Program-made: the position numbers and the translations under genes
Shown: positions 23,076-31,977 of the stretch, in pieces
Layout: each line of letters opens with the position of its first letter
Numbering within the stretch: position 1 is the stretch's first letter
Notes under the pieces: model-generated
Told to the model about the DNA's origin: nothing
Database searches by the model: none
The model's input: the letters and a program-made list of their open reading frames with translations, nothing else
NCBI RefSeq assembly: GCF_009735625.1
Contig: NZ_CP046244.1
Location: forward strand, 1,364,001-1,428,000
DNA from: Moorella glycerini
GTDB lineage: Bacteria > Bacillota > DSM-521 > Neomoorellales > Neomoorellaceae
DNA length: 64,000 nucleotides
Direction: 5' to 3'

Positions 23076-24053
23076 ATGCGCGATGTTGACGTTTTTCGGG
23101 AAAGGCTGCGGCAGTCCTTTTTTCCGGCTGTACCGGTCCCCTTCCGGCAGGACGGTACCATTGACCGGCTAGCCCAGGAAAGTTATAGCCGCTACCTGGC
23201 CGGGCAGCCGGTGACCGGTGTGGCGGTGTGGGCTCACACCGGGCGCGGGCTGTTCCTTACCAGCGAACAGCGGGAGTATGTCTACTGGAGCTGGCGGGAG
23301 GCCATTGGTAACGACAGGCCGATTATCTGCGGTGTGGGCTCCCGTGTGTCACCCGGTACGGCGGCTGATGCGGAAAAGTTGTTTTTGCAGCAGGCCATGG
23401 AAATGGCGGAACAGGCGCGCAACCTGGGGGCGGACGCCCTGCTGGTATATCCACCTACCTTTTACCGCGGCACAATAGGCCAGGAGGAAAAGATTATCGC
23501 GTACCACCGTATGATCGCCGGGCTGGGCGTTCCCGTTATCCTCTTTTACCTTTACGAAGCAGCCGGGGGCATTACCTACTCCCCCGCTGTATTGCAGGAA
23601 CTATTTGCCCTTCCCCAGGTAGCCGGCATCAAAATGGCTACCCTGGATTCGGTAATGACCTACCAGGACGTAGCCAACCTGATCCGGCGGGATTATCCTG
23701 CCGTTAAGCTGATTACCGGGGAAGATAGGATGCTGGGATATACCATCGCCCTGGGAGCCGACGGTGCTCTGGTGGGGTTGGGAGCAGCCTGCCCGGGGCC
23801 ACAGGTGGCCATGCTGAAGGCTTTCGGCGAGGAGCGTTATGAGGAATTCGTCCGCTTGATGCTCCAGGTAGACCGCCTGGCTGAGTGCACTTTTGTGCAT
23901 CCGATGGAGGGGTATATCCAGCGCATGCTATATATCCTGACCCTGCAAGGGGTAATTCCCGCCGGGGCGGCTTATGACCCCTTCGGACCGGGGATCACAG
24001 AGGCGGAACGGAGCCACATCCGGGAAACCCTCCAGGACCTGAACCTGCTGTAA
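23076..24053 (+). CDS. DapA-family lyase/aldolase
   Basis: A 325-residue TIM-barrel protein of the dihydrodipicolinate synthase/N-acetylneuraminate lyase superfamily. The Schiff-base lysine is in VAGIKMATLDS and the conserved tyrosine in ILFYLYEAAGG. The usual GTTGE phosphate or carboxylate-binding motif reads AHTGRG, so it is not a housekeeping DapA. The superfamily splits or forms bonds to pyruvate. It is followed 14 bases later by a dihydroorotate-dehydrogenase-like gene, the likely operon partner. GTACGG and a LacI regulator further down suggest catabolism. ATG at 23076 follows AGGAGCGG. Confidence 0.85.
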   Translation: MRDVDVFRERLRQSFFPAVPVPFRQDGTIDRLAQESYSRYLAGQPVTGVAVWAHTGRGLFLTSEQREYVYWSWREAIGNDRPIICGVGSRVSPGTAADAEKLFLQQAMEMAEQARNLGADALLVYPPTFYRGTIGQEEKIIAYHRMIAGLGVPVILFYLYEAAGGITYSPAVLQELFALPQVAGIKMATLDSVMTYQDVANLIRRDYPAVKLITGEDRMLGYTIALGADGALVGLGAACPGPQVAMLKAFGEERYEEFVRLMLQVDRLAECTFVHPMEGYIQRMLYILTLQGVIPAGAAYDPFGPGITEAERSHIRETLQDLNLL

Positions 24054-24067
24054 GAGGAGAATTATTG

Positions 24068-25357
24068 ATGAACGATGTTTACCTGCTGCCGGCAACCTTA
24101 GATCTGGATACCCGTATTCGGAGCCGTATAATTGCCGACTATGAGCGCTTTGGCGATTCTTCCCTACCCCAGAAGGTGGAAGAATATATTTTGGAACAAT
24201 ATGGAATAGATGTTTCCAGTCGTTACGGGCGGTTCCCCATCAAGAATCCCTTTGGTAAGGCCTCCGGCCAGCTTTCCACCAACCTGGCCCAGGTCACCGG
24301 GGATGCCCAGGCCGGCCTGGGGTTTGTGGTTTTAAAGACTGTTATCGCCCAGGACCAGGCGGGGCATTCGACCATGGGCCAGTGGAAGGTGGCAGCTCCT
24401 CACATGGTGGTGGAGAGGATCATTAGCCGGCGAGGTGAAGAGGGATGGACGGTTACCTGGAAGGGACGGGGTTGGGAGAAGAGCTTTGCGGCCTATCTGG
24501 ATTTCATGCGGGATGCGCTGCAGGTGGGCAAGCAGTATGGCATCCCAATAGTCCCCTCCTGTAAGTACCACTTGCCCGCGGCTGGGGAAGCCTATAAGGA
24601 AGAAGAGTATCAATATACAACCCGAGAGCTGCTACGGGTGTGGCAGCAGGTCAACCCTGACTTGCCGATGCCCCTGGAAAAGGATTTCAGCCCCACCCTG
24701 GCGGGCGCGGACGTCAGCAAGGACCGGGAAAATATCCTCCGCTGGCTCAGTGAGGTCCCGGCCCGGATCAAAAAGTGGTGTCAGGCGGGGGAAATTTATC
24801 TTGGCCTTAAACTGATGAACGCCATGTACGGGGAAGACTTCCAGCTGGAAATGCTCTCCCGCTGCCTGGCTGAGGGTGACAGGCCGGGAGCGGACTTCCT
24901 GGTCTGTTTCAACCGGTTGTTCGATCCTGAACGGGTCTTTGAGGGCAAGCAGGGGGTGGCCTACGGTGGCTACGACCTGAGCGATCGCAACCTGGCGGTA
25001 CTGACTGCCCTCCGGCGGCGGGAATCAGGGGGCAGCCTCCAGGCGCGGGATATCCCCATCTGCGCCACCGGCAACATCAATTCCGGCCGCATGATGGTGG
25101 AATACGCCCTGCGGAGTTGCCTCTGTGGGGAAATTCATACCTATTTTCAGTTACCAGCGAATCAATACCGGATGCGTAAGGGTAGCCGCACCCGGAAAGC
25201 GCTGCACGAATTGTTCTTCCACCCGGATAATGGCCTGGTGGCGGTGATGGCCTGGTTGCGGGAGCGATGGGGGATAGGCCGGGAGGAGGGTATAATCCGC
25301 TTTACGGACATTGCCGCCTGGTACCGGCGGCAGCCGTTATTTTCCCAGGTAAAATGA
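24068..25357 (+). CDS. Dihydroorotate-dehydrogenase-like TIM-barrel protein
   Basis: A 429-residue protein with the FMN-type TIM barrel of the DHOD/PreA superfamily. Family-like segments are NPFGKASGQLS near residue 60, AGLGFVVLKTVIAQ near residue 88, and ICATGNINSGRMMVEYALRSC near residue 335, which matches the phosphate-binding GGI/G-AG region of DHODs. It is longer than PyrD and has no iron-sulfur motif. The substrate is unknown. It follows a DapA-like gene by 14 bases, so the two may act on the same compound. ATG at 24068 follows AGAGGAGA; TTG at 24065 would add one residue. A strong terminator follows. Confidence 0.7.
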   Translation: MNDVYLLPATLDLDTRIRSRIIADYERFGDSSLPQKVEEYILEQYGIDVSSRYGRFPIKNPFGKASGQLSTNLAQVTGDAQAGLGFVVLKTVIAQDQAGHSTMGQWKVAAPHMVVERIISRRGEEGWTVTWKGRGWEKSFAAYLDFMRDALQVGKQYGIPIVPSCKYHLPAAGEAYKEEEYQYTTRELLRVWQQVNPDLPMPLEKDFSPTLAGADVSKDRENILRWLSEVPARIKKWCQAGEIYLGLKLMNAMYGEDFQLEMLSRCLAEGDRPGADFLVCFNRLFDPERVFEGKQGVAYGGYDLSDRNLAVLTALRRRESGGSLQARDIPICATGNINSGRMMVEYALRSCLCGEIHTYFQLPANQYRMRKGSRTRKALHELFFHPDNGLVAVMAWLRERWGIGREEGIIRFTDIAAWYRRQPLFSQVK

Positions 25358-25383
25358 AGCCTTAGAAGTGGTATGACCAAAAG

Positions 25384-25420
25384 CGAGGCGGGGTTGGTGC
25401 GAACCCCGCCTTAAATTATT
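25384..25420 (+). terminator. Rho-independent terminator
   Basis: AGGCGGGGTT (25386-25395) pairs with AACCCCGCCT (25402-25411), followed by TAAATTATTTT. It separates the DapA-like/DHOD-like pair from the LacI regulator. Confidence 0.92.
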
Positions 25421-25478
25421 TTCTCTTTTCCCTGCCTGGCCAGAAGGATTTTTAAGAAAGACGTAGAATAGATATTTA

Positions 25479-25494
25479 TAGTAAACGATTACTA
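25479..25494 (+). promoter_or_regulatory. LacI-family operator, autoregulatory
   Basis: TAGTAAACGATTACTA, a 16-bp near-perfect palindrome with the central CG typical of LacI-family sites, 9 bases before the regulator's start codon. It matches the second site at 26579-26594 in 15 of 16 positions. Confidence 0.85.
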
Positions 25495-25503
25495 TCGAAC
25501 GGT

Positions 25504-26559
25504 GTGAGTTCATTGAAGCAGCAGGCCAGAGTTACTATTAAGGAAATAGCCCGGAGAGCCGGCACCTCGACGGCAACAGTTTCCCGGGTATTGCGCAATG
25601 ATGGCTATCCAATCAGCGAGGAATTGAAGGAACGCGTTCTGGCAGTAGCCCGGGAATTAAACTATAGCCCCAATTTAATCGGCCGTTATCTTAAAAATCA
25701 TAGTAGCAGCGACGTTGGTGTTATTATACCGACTATTACCAATCCTTTCTATTCGCTTCTTATCCTGGGAATAGAGGAGGTGTTAAATCAAAACAATTAC
25801 AGCATGCTTCTCTGCAATTCCTTCCGGGATGAGGAGAAGGAAAAACGCTATATTGATCTGCTTTTTCAAAAGCAGGTTAAAGGGCTGATCGTTGCTTCTA
25901 TAGCCAGGCAACACGATTACCTCCAGCAATATATCGATAGGGGCCTGCAGGTGGTTACCTTTGATCAAGAAGTCGAGGACCTTGATTGTACTAAGGTGCT
26001 CATTGATTACGAAAAGGGCAGTTATCTGGCCATGCAGCACTTATTTGCCAATGGGCACCGGGCCATCGGCTTCCTGTCAGCGCCCTTGACCAGAAAGAGC
26101 AGGAAATTGATTTATGAAGGCTACTTGAAGGCCATGCGGGAACAGGGAATAAAAATAAATAAAGAATGGGTTGTTATTGCCGATACGGAAGTGGAAAGAA
26201 ATGGTGAGGTCTATGAGTTTGAGAATGGGAAAAAAATAGCGGCCAAACTACTGACAGCATATGAAAAGCCGACGGCTGTTTTGGTGATCAATGATATGAC
26301 GGCTTATGGTGTGATGCATGAACTGGCCAGCAGGGGGGTAAAAGTGCCCGAAGATTTGTCGCTGGTAAGCTTTGATAACATCTTTTTTTCTCAAATTACC
26401 AATCCACCCTTAACTACTGTTAGTTATACCACCTATGAAATGGGGAAACTGGCCGCTGAATATTTAATTAAAAAGCTTACAGGAAGCCAGACGTTACAGG
26501 CTAATATCATTTTAGAGCCCGTTTTAGTAGAGAGAAGTAGCGTTAAACCGGTTGGTTGA
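25504..26559 (+). CDS. LacI-family transcriptional regulator
   Basis: A 351-residue repressor. The N-terminal helix-turn-helix is VTIKEIARRAGTSTATVSRVL, followed by the hinge helix near SPNLIGRYLKN. The effector domain has the periplasmic-binding-protein fold: DVGVIIPTITNPFYSLLI, GLIVASIAR, and the late LSLVSFDNIFFSQITNPPLTTV segment. Two matching operators flank the gene, one at its own start and one in the promoter of the 12-gene operon downstream, so it should repress both until an inducer binds. GTG at 25504 is used; TTG at 25513 is also possible. The inducer is unknown; sugars or sugar acids are usual for the family. Confidence 0.92.
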   Translation: MSSLKQQARVTIKEIARRAGTSTATVSRVLRNDGYPISEELKERVLAVARELNYSPNLIGRYLKNHSSSDVGVIIPTITNPFYSLLILGIEEVLNQNNYSMLLCNSFRDEEKEKRYIDLLFQKQVKGLIVASIARQHDYLQQYIDRGLQVVTFDQEVEDLDCTKVLIDYEKGSYLAMQHLFANGHRAIGFLSAPLTRKSRKLIYEGYLKAMREQGIKINKEWVVIADTEVERNGEVYEFENGKKIAAKLLTAYEKPTAVLVINDMTAYGVMHELASRGVKVPEDLSLVSFDNIFFSQITNPPLTTVSYTTYEMGKLAAEYLIKKLTGSQTLQANIILEPVLVERSSVKPVG

Positions 26560-26569
26560 GGATATAATT

Positions 26570-26598
26570 TTGCTTCTGTAGTAATCGATTACTATAAT
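26570..26598 (+). promoter_or_regulatory. Promoter of the catabolic operon with LacI operator (26579-26594)
   Basis: TTGCTT (26570-26575) and TATAAT (26593-26598) stand 17 bases apart. The perfect 16-bp palindrome TAGTAATCGATTACTA at 26579-26594 fills the spacer and overlaps the -10 box, the classical position for repression by steric block. Confidence 0.85.
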
Positions 26599-26744
26599 TA
26601 GACCTCGGGTAACAGAAAAAGATAGACAACGTACACCTTACAATAACTCGTAAAGCCTGTGGGGGAGTTTTATACCGCAGCACTCACCCTTGAGCAGGCA
26701 AATGACCCTGTCAAACAGGGAGGATATAAAGGGGGGGTACTACC

Positions 26745-27791
26745 TTGGAAAAAGTTAAGGTCGGGTTGCTGGGAGCTGCCTTCAGCGCGGAACTGCATAT
26801 TGATGGTTACTTGCGCTGCCAGGAGCTCAGCCGGGTGGTCGCTGTTTGCGATCGCAATCTAGAACTGGCCCGGGATTTTGCCCGGCGCTACAATATTCCG
26901 TACGTCTTTGGTGATGCTGATGAGTTGTTTGCTTTAGGCGAAATTGATGTAATCGATATCTGTTTACCCAATTTTTTACATTGTGAAATGGCTGAAAAGG
27001 CGTTTTCTGCCGGCAAGCATGTTATTTCCGAAAAACCTCTGGCGACATCAGTGGAAGAAGCCGAGCGTATGGTGGCGGCAGCACAAAAGGCACATAAACA
27101 GCTTTATTATGCCGAAGACTGGTTGTTTGCCCCGGCGTTGCTCAGGGCCCAGGAGCTTATCAACCAGGGAGCGATAGGGAAGCCGTTGTTTATTAAAGCA
27201 AAAGAAAGCCATAGCGGTTCCCATTCTCCCTTTGCCAAAAAGCTGCGCTTCTGCGGCGGCGGCGCCATGATCCACCTGGGTGTCCATCCCGTCGGGTTTC
27301 TCGTGGCCCTGAAGGGAACACCGACAGCAGTGGTGGCCATGACAACCGGAGGCGGGGCGGGCAATTTTGTCCACCAGGATATGGAGGGCGAAGACTGGGC
27401 GGCGGCCCTGTTACGCTTTGCCGACGGAACTACGGCCATCGCCGAAGCAAATTATATTACCCTGGGTGGAATGAATGATATAATTGAATTTTACGGTACC
27501 GAAGGCCGGTTGCATATTGATTTGACCATGTCCTCGCCCATTACTGCCTATTCACGGGTTGGATTTGACTACGCGGTGGAGAAAGCCGAAACTACCATAG
27601 GATGGACGAAACCGGCAGTGGATGAGAGGCTGATGCTGGGCTACATCGGTGAAATCAGGCACTTTATGAGCTGCCTGCAGCAGGATAAACCGGCAATGAA
27701 AGGGCTGAGGGGAGAGGATGGTTTGGAAGTTTTAAAAGTAATCGAGGCTATTTACCGTTCGGCTCGCGAGGGCCGGCAGATAACTTTATAA
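26745..27791 (+). CDS. Gfo/Idh/MocA-family oxidoreductase
   Basis: A 348-residue NAD(P)-dependent dehydrogenase of the glucose-fructose oxidoreductase/inositol dehydrogenase family. The N-terminal nucleotide site reads VGLLGAAFSAELHIDGY, departing from the normal GxGxxG. The family EKP motif is present (HVISEKPLATS, near residue 92) and so is GGGAMIHLGVHPVGF (near residue 170), which carries the catalytic histidine region. Such enzymes oxidise or epimerise sugars, inositols or their acids. It is the first gene after the LacI-controlled promoter. The start is TTG at 26745, after a long 5' leader of about 140 bases. The substrate is not deducible. Confidence 0.88.
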   Translation: MEKVKVGLLGAAFSAELHIDGYLRCQELSRVVAVCDRNLELARDFARRYNIPYVFGDADELFALGEIDVIDICLPNFLHCEMAEKAFSAGKHVISEKPLATSVEEAERMVAAAQKAHKQLYYAEDWLFAPALLRAQELINQGAIGKPLFIKAKESHSGSHSPFAKKLRFCGGGAMIHLGVHPVGFLVALKGTPTAVVAMTTGGGAGNFVHQDMEGEDWAAALLRFADGTTAIAEANYITLGGMNDIIEFYGTEGRLHIDLTMSSPITAYSRVGFDYAVEKAETTIGWTKPAVDERLMLGYIGEIRHFMSCLQQDKPAMKGLRGEDGLEVLKVIEAIYRSAREGRQITL

Positions 27792-27805
27792 AAGGAGCGT
27801 ATTAT

Positions 27806-28981
27806 ATGGAGTTAGAATTTGCCGGAGTCAAGTTCAAGAACCCATTTGTAGTTGCTTCCAGTCCCCTGACCAGTAAGATAGAGTTGCTCAAGATGGCCGA
27901 AGACCATGGTGCTGCTGCTGTAAGCACCAAGCTTACCTTTATCAAGCAGCCCTTCTACGGGAAATTACGCATGTATAATTCACCTAAAGAAGCTAGTATT
28001 ATCTGTTATGATCGCCGCCTTGACCTGGAGGAAGGTCTGGAACTGGTCCGACAGGCCAAGGAGCAAACGGAATTAAAAATTTTTGTCAACATCACCAGCG
28101 ATAGCGGTGACCTGGAAAGCTGGCAGAGGCTGGCCAGGGAACATGAAGAAGCAGGTGCCGACCTGATTGAAGCCAACCTCATTTGTCCCAACGTCGGTCT
28201 GGCCACCAAGAGCATTAAAGGGGCTGACGCAGTAAGCAGTACGGAACATGGGGGAGCGGTTACGGGGCAGGATCCGGTTCTGGTAAAGCAGGTTGTTAGT
28301 GCCCTTAAGGCGGTTGTTAAAATCCCGGTGGTGGCTAAATTAACCCCCAATGTAACGGACATTGCCGTTATTGCGCGGGCCTGCCAGGAAGCCGGGGCCG
28401 ATGGTGTTTGTTTGGCAGGAGGGCAATCATCTTTACCTCCGGTGGATATTTACCATGAAGGACGCCCCTGTTATGAACTCTTAAATGGTGCTTCCCACGG
28501 CAGCCTTGGCGGCCCGGCTACGAAACTGATCAGCTTTTCCCAGGTGGCCCAGGTGGCCATGAAAACGGATTTGCCAATTATTGGCGGTGGCGGTCTGGGC
28601 AATGTGGAAGATGCCATCATGATGATGATGTGGGGGGCCACCCTGGTTACCTATTGCACGTCTATCATGTGGTATGGCTGGGAGGTGGTGCGCCGGACAG
28701 TGGCAGGTATAGAAAAATATATGCAAGACATGGGTTATTCTGATTACCGGCAGATAATCGGCAAATCCCTGCAGTACCTGCGCCCCTCTTCAGAACTGGA
28801 AGCTGTTCCGGGTTATCCCCGCATAGCCCCGGATAAATGCAATGGCTGTGGTCGCTGCGCCCTGCCGGGTCATTGTCAGGCTATTACCATAATCGATCAT
28901 AAAGCAGTGGTCCAGGCAGAGAAATGCCTTGGCTGTGGTATTTGTAAGCAGTTATGTACGCGGAAAGCGATATCTTTTTAA
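27806..28981 (+). CDS. PreA-like flavoprotein with two 4Fe-4S clusters
   Basis: A 391-residue protein with a DHOD-type FMN TIM barrel and a C-terminal ferredoxin domain, the layout of PreA, the catalytic subunit of NAD-dependent dihydropyrimidine dehydrogenase. FMN-domain motifs are FKNPFVVASSPLTS, NLICPNVG and LPIIGGGGLGNVEDAIMMMMWG. Cysteine groups are CNGCGRCALPGHC and CLGCGICKQLC near the C-terminus; the first has wider spacing than usual. The partner subunit PreT is not in the neighbourhood and no pyrimidine-catabolism genes are seen, so another substrate is likely. It follows the Gfo/Idh gene by 14 bases. Confidence 0.85.
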   Translation: MELEFAGVKFKNPFVVASSPLTSKIELLKMAEDHGAAAVSTKLTFIKQPFYGKLRMYNSPKEASIICYDRRLDLEEGLELVRQAKEQTELKIFVNITSDSGDLESWQRLAREHEEAGADLIEANLICPNVGLATKSIKGADAVSSTEHGGAVTGQDPVLVKQVVSALKAVVKIPVVAKLTPNVTDIAVIARACQEAGADGVCLAGGQSSLPPVDIYHEGRPCYELLNGASHGSLGGPATKLISFSQVAQVAMKTDLPIIGGGGLGNVEDAIMMMMWGATLVTYCTSIMWYGWEVVRRTVAGIEKYMQDMGYSDYRQIIGKSLQYLRPSSELEAVPGYPRIAPDKCNGCGRCALPGHCQAITIIDHKAVVQAEKCLGCGICKQLCTRKAISF

Positions 28982-29006
28982 GAGTAATAATGAAGGAGAG
29001 AGAGCG

Positions 29007-29804
29007 GTGGAAGAAAAATTAGAGCCAGTTAAAGAATGGTTGGTAGACAGGCTAAAAGTCAGGGTCTACAGTAATCGGCTGGAAATGGGGGCCGCGGCAG
29101 CCCGGGAAGTGGCTGATAAAATTAAATTGATCCTTTCTGAAAAGGAAACCGTTAATATGGTATTTGCCGCAGCTCCTTCCCAGGCAGAATTTCTTGAGGC
29201 CTTATCTTCAATTCCGGGGATAGACTGGTCACGAGTGGTGGCTATGCACATGGATGAATATATTGGCCTGCCGCCCGGAGCCCCCCAGCGTTTCGGTTTA
29301 TGGCTAAAAAAATATTTATTTGACAGGGTCAGGCCTGGCCGGGTTTATTACCTGGATGCAGGAGAGGGGGTGGAAGAAAAGTGTAAGCGCTACAGCGAAC
29401 TTTTGCAGCAGTACCCGGTGGATATAACCTGCCTGGGCATTGGCGAGAACGGCCATATTGCCTTTAACGATCCCCCGGTGGCTGATTTTAATGATCCTCT
29501 AGCCGTCAAAGTGGTAGAACTTGATGAGCGTTGCCGCCAGCAGCAGGTAAATGACGGTTGTTTTGCTACAATCGACGAGGTGCCGGCCAGAGCCATTACC
29601 TTGACCATACCGGCCTTGCTGGCCTCCAGGTGGATTGTCGGGATTGTCCCCGGGGAAAGGAAGAGGGAGGCTGTTTATCATGCCCTCAATGGGCCTATTG
29701 CTCCAAGCTGCCCGGCCTCAATTTTGAGGCAACATGGAGGCGCCACTTTGTATCTTGATGCACAGGCTGCCAGCTTAGTTTTCAGCCTTCAACAAAATTT
29801 ATAA
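29007..29804 (+). CDS. NagB-family deaminase/isomerase
   Basis: A 265-residue member of the glucosamine-6-phosphate deaminase/6-phosphogluconolactonase family. Motifs are VVAMHMDEYIGLPP near residue 77 and CLGIGENGHIAFNDPP near residue 140; the histidine in NGH is the ring-opening residue of NagB. The position of the NagB catalytic aspartate is asparagine, as in a number of Gram-positive members. The long-frame start at 28929 overlaps the preceding gene by 53 bases; GTG at 29007 with AAGGAGAG is preferred. Within this operon it may deaminate or isomerise a phosphorylated amino-sugar or sugar acid. Confidence 0.85.
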   Translation: MEEKLEPVKEWLVDRLKVRVYSNRLEMGAAAAREVADKIKLILSEKETVNMVFAAAPSQAEFLEALSSIPGIDWSRVVAMHMDEYIGLPPGAPQRFGLWLKKYLFDRVRPGRVYYLDAGEGVEEKCKRYSELLQQYPVDITCLGIGENGHIAFNDPPVADFNDPLAVKVVELDERCRQQQVNDGCFATIDEVPARAITLTIPALLASRWIVGIVPGERKREAVYHALNGPIAPSCPASILRQHGGATLYLDAQAASLVFSLQQNL

Positions 29805-29821
29805 GAAAGGAAGGGTCAGAA

Positions 29822-31027
29822 TTGAGAAAGATTGTTAGCCTTATGCTTTTGTTGGTGTTGGCCCTGGGCCTGGCGGGCTGCGGTGGAAATCAGAATGCCA
29901 ATCAGGGTAAAAGCAATAACACCCCGGCCCAGACCGGCGGCGTGGCTGGAGACTATATTTTAATTGGCTCCCTCCAGGACATTAGTTCATCTACAGCTGC
30001 GTGGGGTAAAGGTGTGGTCAACGGCGCGCAAATGGCCATCGACAAAATTAACAGTGAGGGCGGGGTGTTGGGCAAAAAGCTTAAACTAGTCAATTATGAT
30101 ACCAAAAATGATGTTAATGAGGCCATTAATGCTTACAACCGCTTGGTAAACCAGGATAAGGTTGTAACGGTTATGGGGCCGCCGACCAGCAATATTGGCA
30201 TTGCCCTGGCTCCCATTACAGAGCAGAAAAAAGTACCTATTTTTGGAGATTTCATGGATGAACGAGCTACCACCAAAAACGACGGCACTCCTTGGAAATA
30301 TATGTTCCTGGGTGAGCCAAGCTGTTCCCAGCAGGCGGAAATCAGCGCCAGCTATACCGTCGATAAGTTACAGTTAAAAAAGATAGCTATACTTTATAAC
30401 CAGGCCAATGCCTATGCTGTTTCCCATGTGATTCCCTTTACCAGATATGTGGAGGGGCATGGCGGGCAAATAGTGGCCAAAGAAATCTTCCAGAACACGG
30501 ATAAAGATTTAAAGGCCCAGCTGACCAAGATTAAAAATGCCAATCCCGACGCTATCTATGTACCCAACTATTTGCAAGAGAATGCCCTGGTTCTCAATCA
30601 AGCTAAACAACTGGGTATAAATATACCCATTATAGGTAACAACTCCTATTTTTATCCTCTGATTGACCTGATCGACAAAAGCATTACTGACGTTTATTTC
30701 CTCAATAATGTTACCTTTGATGACCAGGAGGTCAAAAAATTTCTGGGGGAATATAAAAGCAAGTTCAATGAAGACGCGCCTCTTCATGCCTTTTTTGGCT
30801 ACGATAACATTCTGGTAATCGCGGAAGCTATCAAGAAAGCAGGTAAAGTAGATCCCGAGGCTGTACGCAGTGCCCTGGAAAATATTAAAGATGTCAAGGG
30901 GTATACCGGTAATATCTCTATCGATCCCGCTACCCATAGGCCTTTAGGGCTGTCCATGTGGATCATGAAAATCGATAAAGGCAAATACGTTAGCCTGGAG
31001 AAATACCTGCCTCCAGCCCAGAAATAA
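29822..31027 (+). CDS. Liv-type ABC transporter substrate-binding lipoprotein
   Basis: A 401-residue solute-binding protein of the branched-chain amino acid (type I periplasmic-binding) family. The N-terminus is a lipoprotein signal, with a hydrophobic core and the lipobox LAGC near residue 20, so it is anchored outside the membrane. A low-complexity NQGKSNNTPAQTGG linker follows. The mature part has ILIGSLQDISSSTAAWGKGVVNGAQMA, typical of LivJ-like proteins. Such proteins bind amino acids, but also amides, urea and aromatic acids, and the operon suggests a non-amino-acid ligand. The start is TTG at 29822 after AAGGAAGGG. Four transporter genes follow. Confidence 0.92.
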   Translation: MRKIVSLMLLLVLALGLAGCGGNQNANQGKSNNTPAQTGGVAGDYILIGSLQDISSSTAAWGKGVVNGAQMAIDKINSEGGVLGKKLKLVNYDTKNDVNEAINAYNRLVNQDKVVTVMGPPTSNIGIALAPITEQKKVPIFGDFMDERATTKNDGTPWKYMFLGEPSCSQQAEISASYTVDKLQLKKIAILYNQANAYAVSHVIPFTRYVEGHGGQIVAKEIFQNTDKDLKAQLTKIKNANPDAIYVPNYLQENALVLNQAKQLGINIPIIGNNSYFYPLIDLIDKSITDVYFLNNVTFDDQEVKKFLGEYKSKFNEDAPLHAFFGYDNILVIAEAIKKAGKVDPEAVRSALENIKDVKGYTGNISIDPATHRPLGLSMWIMKIDKGKYVSLEKYLPPAQK

Positions 31028-31036
31028 AATGACAGC

Positions 31037-31079
31037 CTGCAGAGGGGTGACCGGGTTATTCCGGTTTCCCCTCTGCAGG
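31037..31079 (+). promoter_or_regulatory. Intercistronic hairpin between binding protein and permease genes
   Basis: CCTGCAGAGGGG (31037-31048) pairs perfectly with CCCCTCTGCAGG (31068-31079), with an inner ACCGG/CCGGT stem. It lacks a T-run, so it is more likely to stabilise the 5' mRNA part than to end transcription. Such hairpins raise the level of binding protein over permease. Confidence 0.75.
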
Positions 31080-31100
31080 AAAATGAAGGAAGGGACGTCC

Positions 31101-31967
31101 ATGCAACAGGTGATCAATGGAATCTCCGTGGGGGCCGTTTATGCCCTGATCGCTGTAGGCTTTGCCCTGGTCTACAATATCCTCAAGTTCAGCAATTTTT
31201 CCCACGGCGGTGTGATGACGGTAAGCGCCTATTTCGGTTATTTTCTGGCCAGCACCTTTCATCTCTCCCTTTTAGTAACGCTGGCGCTGACGGCTCTCTT
31301 TGGCGGCCTGTGTGCGGTCATTATCGAACTGGTGGCTTTCCGTCGCATTAGGAATAGTAATGGCCCCCTGATCTATTATTTTGTCAGTTCCATTACAGTG
31401 GGCATGTTGCTGGAAAATATCATTACTATTTTTAAGGGGTCAACCTTTTATGCCTATCCTGGCCTGGCCAGTAATACGGTAGTTAGAATGGGTAGTATTA
31501 CTATTCCGGTAATGAACATGCTCATGCTGGTAATTTCCGGTATGATGCTCCTGGTATTGATGTGGGTGATTATGAAAACCTCCTTTGGCATTGCCGTACG
31601 GGCGGCTTCCTTTGATGTCAACACCAGCAAGCTGATGGGGATGAATACTTCCCAGATTATCTCCCTGGTTTTCTTTGTTTCCGGGTTCCTGGGCGGTATC
31701 AGCGGCGTTTTTTTAGGAATCAGCTACACCCTGTACCCCCAAATAGGCCAGATGGTGGTGAAGGGCTGGATAGCTTCGGTACTGGGCGGTCTGGGTAGCC
31801 TGGAAGGAGCTGTGCTGGGGGCCTTCATCCTGGGGATGGTAGAAGTTTATCTGGTTTCTACCGTAGGTGCCGGCCTTTCTTCCGTATTTATTTTTATCCT
31901 GACCCTGGTATTTCTCATGTTCCGGCCCCAGGGAATAGCCGGTAATGTAGTGAGAGATAAGGCTTAG
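31101..31967 (+). CDS. Liv-type ABC transporter permease (LivH-like)
   Basis: A 288-residue inner-membrane permease with about eight hydrophobic segments. It starts QQVINGISVGAVYALIAVG, which is the conserved N-terminus of LivH, followed by LVYNILKFSNFSHGG. The C-terminal half carries the GGLGSLEGAVLGAFILGMVE segment (EAA-like loop that docks the ATPase). A frame from 31029 would include the hairpin sequence; ATG at 31101 follows AGGAAGGG at good spacing. It pairs with the LivM-like permease that starts ten bases after its stop. Confidence 0.92.
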   Translation: MQQVINGISVGAVYALIAVGFALVYNILKFSNFSHGGVMTVSAYFGYFLASTFHLSLLVTLALTALFGGLCAVIIELVAFRRIRNSNGPLIYYFVSSITVGMLLENIITIFKGSTFYAYPGLASNTVVRMGSITIPVMNMLMLVISGMMLLVLMWVIMKTSFGIAVRAASFDVNTSKLMGMNTSQIISLVFFVSGFLGGISGVFLGISYTLYPQIGQMVVKGWIASVLGGLGSLEGAVLGAFILGMVEVYLVSTVGAGLSSVFIFILTLVFLMFRPQGIAGNVVRDKA

Positions 31968-31977
31968 GAGGGAGAGC

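Noticed and set aside
23076-24053. Lysine-pathway dapA
   Set aside because: The GTTGE motif is replaced and the neighbours are catabolic; no other lysine genes.
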